Origin: Ignavibacteriales bacterium
Lineage (GTDB): Bacteria; Bacteroidota; Ignavibacteria; UBA10030; SZUA-254
DNA length: 64,000 nucleotides
Direction: 5' to 3'
NCBI GenBank assembly: GCA_016218025.1
Contig: JACRFD010000074.1
Span: 1 to 64,000, forward strand
The translations under genes and the position numbers were made by a program. Numbering within the stretch: position 1 is the first letter of the stretch; the number at the start of each line of letters is the position of its first letter. The notes under the pieces were generated by a model that saw nothing but the letters and a program-made list of their open reading frames with translations, was not told where the DNA came from and did no database searches. Shown here piece by piece: positions 61,682 through 64,000 of the stretch.

Positions 61682-61770
61682 AAATATTCCAAAGTGCAAC
61701 TCAGTTCATGGCGAAGCTCTCAATGAAAAGTGAGCCGCACATTTAAGTTACCATTATTATTCTAATAATT

Positions 61771-63018
61771 CTACCGATTTTCGTGCAGGGAATTTAAATA
61801 GTAAACAAACAGACCGAACGCGCGGGCAGCTTCACCTTGCGCATGAACAGTTCCGACCTCATCAACTCCGTAGCCATCTTCTCCGCCAAACGGATTCCAT
61901 CCATTTCTGATTCCGTGGTCAGTTTCACGATGAAGTGTTACACCTGCATTTCCATGGTTGTTCGTCCAAACGTGTTCTAACATTTTCTCAATCTTCACAG
62001 GAATATCCTGAAGTTCGTCCGGTGCAATCGCGTATGCATCCAAAAGAAAATTCACGAAGGCGCCATTTCCATCCATTTGAATTTGGAAATAATCGTTGGC
62101 ATCTACCCAGCCGTTGGCGGGGTCCATTATTCTTTTTGCTGTCTCGATTACAATTTTCTTGTATTTCGAATTTTTGGTGACTCGGTACAGTGCCGCACCT
62201 ATTGTGCAATAACCTGCACCTTGCCACGGGACTTCATCCCCGAATGCGGCTCTACCCTGCTTCCCCTGCCATTTTCCATTTCCTTTGTAGAGCTTTTTTT
62301 CAATGCCCGGATAATTTTTATCGCCGTTCCAAACCAGCAGTGCATCGTTAAGATATTTTTTATCTCTGGTTATTTCATACAGCCAACAAGCCACAGTCAC
62401 CATCTGGTTCATATTACTGTTGGTAAAAATTCTTTCTTGAACACCGGCATTAGGGGACCAGTTGTACCAACTCCAATAACCATTGTGATTCGAAAGCCTG
62501 CCTTCATCCCTCGCACTCAGATAACGTCGCTTGGCATCCTCAATCAACGACTGATTTTTCCTTCCGGCAAAATCCCACCAATAAAATTCGGCAAGACAAA
62601 TCCACGCCCTATCATCAACCCAGGTACCTTCACACATCTTGCGCATATCATGTTCTATGGTATGAAAACGAAGAAGCGCCGAATCTTTCGTTACTGCGAA
62701 TAGATATGCATCTCCTATCGCACCGTATGCACCTTCCCAGCATGGCGTGTAAACAGAATGAAATTTCTCATCTACTAACCTTGCACGCTCGATCCATTTT
62801 TCTAATGGTTTAGTTTGATCTGTTTCATTTTTTGACTGTCGGGTAACAGTTTGCACTTCGGAAATTTTATTCGTTAGCTTGTCCGATAATTTCCAAATAA
62901 ACACAATAACAACAACAATAATACCAACAAGAAGATACAACTTCTTCCTGCCTTTAGCTTTTTCTGATTGTGTTTGATTTTTATGTTGGCTTTTCTTATC
63001 AGATTTATGTTTAGTCAT
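61771..63018 (-). CDS. Membrane-anchored GH76-like protein
   Basis: A 415-aa protein with a Lys/Gln-rich cytoplasmic N terminus, one membrane anchor (27-47) and an (alpha/alpha)6-barrel-like extracytoplasmic domain. The pair of acidic residues expected at a GH76 active site appears as WVDDRAWICLAEFYWW. Other Trp-rich segments (HNGYWSWYNWSP, EVPWQGAGYCTIGAALY) line such a barrel. GH76 enzymes are alpha-1,6-mannanases; assignment rests on the DD motif and overall pattern. The alternative is another six-hairpin glycosidase such as a lyase-like family. Monocistronic; substrate unknown. Confidence 0.6.
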   Translation of the reverse strand: MTKHKSDKKSQHKNQTQSEKAKGRKKLYLLVGIIVVVIVFIWKLSDKLTNKISEVQTVTRQSKNETDQTKPLEKWIERARLVDEKFHSVYTPCWEGAYGAIGDAYLFAVTKDSALLRFHTIEHDMRKMCEGTWVDDRAWICLAEFYWWDFAGRKNQSLIEDAKRRYLSARDEGRLSNHNGYWSWYNWSPNAGVQERIFTNSNMNQMVTVACWLYEITRDKKYLNDALLVWNGDKNYPGIEKKLYKGNGKWQGKQGRAAFGDEVPWQGAGYCTIGAALYRVTKNSKYKKIVIETAKRIMDPANGWVDANDYFQIQMDGNGAFVNFLLDAYAIAPDELQDIPVKIEKMLEHVWTNNHGNAGVTLHRETDHGIRNGWNPFGGEDGYGVDEVGTVHAQGEAARAFGLFVYYLNSLHENR

Positions 63019-63131
63019 ACGTTAAGTTTATAAAATTATGACATAATGAATGTCAGGAGTTTTTTTCGATAAAGCAAATAGATCAACTGCGTCATTTGAT
63101 GTTCATTCTGATTTTCCCGATATTTTACGTA

Positions 63132-63314
63132 ATGAAACAGAAATCAAAAAAAGAGAACTGTCCAACTTTCTGTGATTTTAGTTGTAAGTACGCGGCTTTT
63201 GCACCTAAAGATTCCACCGGCGCTTGCCGGCGTGAGCAAGCAGTATATTGCAAATTGGCAGGAAAATTTAATAATAAGAATGCGCTATGTTTGGTTAGCA
63301 AAATTTATCATTAA
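63132..63314 (+). CDS. Small cysteine-rich protein
   Basis: A 60-aa basic protein starting at the ATG at 63132 (an in-frame upstream start at 63096 is less likely). It has six cysteines in a patterned array: NCPTFCDFSCKYAAF, then GACRREQAVYC, and NNKNALC near the end. This looks like a conserved metal-binding or Fe-S-type small protein, but I cannot name the family. It is followed 15 bp later by a small membrane-protein gene. No signal peptide. Confidence 0.6.
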   Translation: MKQKSKKENCPTFCDFSCKYAAFAPKDSTGACRREQAVYCKLAGKFNNKNALCLVSKIYH

Positions 63315-63329
63315 ACAAGGAGTAAATAA

Positions 63330-63593
63330 ATGAGTATCTTTTTTATTACACTTGCACTAATTTGTGTTTTCTGGGGAGTTGTTTCTTCAATAGTGATTGT
63401 TTCTTTTTTGTCAAATCATGGTGTGAAAATTAATTACTTTCTATTGAAATTATTTCTTCCAAAATATGTCAGTCAATACCGTAAGCTCAAGATTGAAGAA
63501 ACAGGAAAACCCGGCTACTGGTATTATTCGTTTGTTGTATCTATGATTTCAGCTTTAGTGCTGGCAATCATTGGATTGTTACTGAGGGTTTAA
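63330..63593 (+). CDS. Small two-helix membrane protein
   Basis: An 87-aa protein with hydrophobic helices at about 4-30 and 64-84, linked by a basic segment (LPKYVSQYRKLKI). It starts after a good ribosome site (AAGGAG, 7 nt upstream). Function unknown. It follows the cysteine-rich ORF closely and precedes the last small gene, so the three may be one unit. Confidence 0.7.
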   Translation: MSIFFITLALICVFWGVVSSIVIVSFLSNHGVKINYFLLKLFLPKYVSQYRKLKIEETGKPGYWYYSFVVSMISALVLAIIGLLLRV

Positions 63594-63639
63594 TTTTTTA
63601 TATCAGTTGTTTAACAAACATACTAATAAGGAGTTCACA

Positions 63640-63915
63640 ATGACAAATGGAGCCGTGGCAGCAGCGATAGCAGCAGCAGAGGCGATAAAAGCATCCGGGG
63701 CAATCGTGCGTATTGAATCAAATGATTTTCAATCAATAGTTGCAAAAAATGAGAAGCCCTTAGTGATTGTTTCTGAGTTCAAATTCTTCGGTACATATTA
63801 TAAATATCTCACAGGATACAAAGGATTTGTATTCTACACAAAAACCAGAACCCCGCTCGACTTTGGCAGCAATGTTGAATTGATGACGGCAAAAAGTGTC
63901 TGGATACCGAGTTAA
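63640..63915 (+). CDS. Small protein of unknown function
   Basis: A 91-aa protein. The ATG at 63640 follows AAGGAG; an in-frame start at 63607 has no ribosome site. The N terminus is an Ala-rich helix (VAAAIAAAEAIKASGAIV), then a beta-rich region (FQSIVAKNEKPLVIVSEF; YYKYLTGYKGFVFYTKT). No family recognised, and no membrane helix. Likely cytoplasmic. The window ends 85 bp later. Confidence 0.65.
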   Translation: MTNGAVAAAIAAAEAIKASGAIVRIESNDFQSIVAKNEKPLVIVSEFKFFGTYYKYLTGYKGFVFYTKTRTPLDFGSNVELMTAKSVWIPS

Positions 63916-64000
63916 AAAATAAGCAGTATGCTCACAACGCACAACTGAGTACGGGATACTTTCAATGACAGCGTTTGCATGGCAGTGAATCGCGTCTGTC

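Noticed and set aside
63218..63245. GC-rich ACCGGCGCTTGCCGGCG segment as an inserted repeat
   Set aside because: It is in frame in the cysteine-rich small gene and encodes its patterned GACRRE segment, so coding use explains it.
63916..64000. A possible tRNA at the right edge
   Set aside because: No acceptor-stem pairing or T-loop motif is visible.

Overview
The window is an AT-rich, gene-dense bacterial chromosome segment. It most resembles the Ignavibacteria/Chlorobi side of the FCB group. Three secreted proteins end in the type IX secretion (T9SS) sorting tail that starts near QNYPNPFNP. Signal peptides ending in AQ are common. The upstream elements I can see are sigma70-like (TTGACT, 17-18 bp, TATATT) rather than the Bacteroidetes TTTG/TAnnTTTG type. 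No tRNA, rRNA, CRISPR array, insertion sequence or phage gene was seen. Taxonomy is inferred, not proven.

Left part (1-8005): a short repeat-rich margin, then a tight minus-strand cluster transcribed from about 7970 down to 286: yggS, divIVA, a purine nucleoside phosphorylase, a DUF2905 protein, ileS, a DksA/TraR-type zinc-finger gene, lspA and an rluD-family gene. Apart from the two inserted genes this is the Bacillus-type order ylmE-divIVA-ileS-ylyA-lspA-ylyB. A divergent promoter drives a TPR gene, followed by larE, then a large secreted protein joining a zinc-protease domain, a TolB-like propeller and a beta-barrel.

Middle (14000-30600): a two-component system; a TRAP transporter operon with a TatT lipoprotein, DctP, DctQ and DctM; a GHL10 secreted glycosidase-like protein; secD-secF-STAS; purA with an orphan histidine kinase; and a secreted beta-helix protein with a PA14 domain.

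30600-38900 is the most unusual stretch. It has a promoter and small ORF ahead of a T9SS cargo gene, an orphan copy of a T9SS tail, and several inverted repeats with the same 15-19-15 geometry (49 bp). It also has a membrane/M1 peptidase operon, a ureohydrolase, and a single-chain ECF sigma factor fused to a transmembrane anti-sigma factor.

Right part (39000-64000): a phosphofructokinase with PPi-type residues, an eight-repeat T9SS cargo protein, mutS, a barrel-like protein, an atypical SDR, a secreted M1 aminopeptidase, tandem DUF1573 proteins, a large hybrid sensor kinase, a secreted M3 peptidase, a CxxCH-containing T9SS protein, a C1 peptidase, and an Ada DNA-repair protein split into two ORFs at an A6 run. 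It ends with a GH76-like protein and three small ORFs. Many rho-independent terminators are visible. The overall picture is housekeeping genes interleaved with secreted peptidases and propeller proteins.
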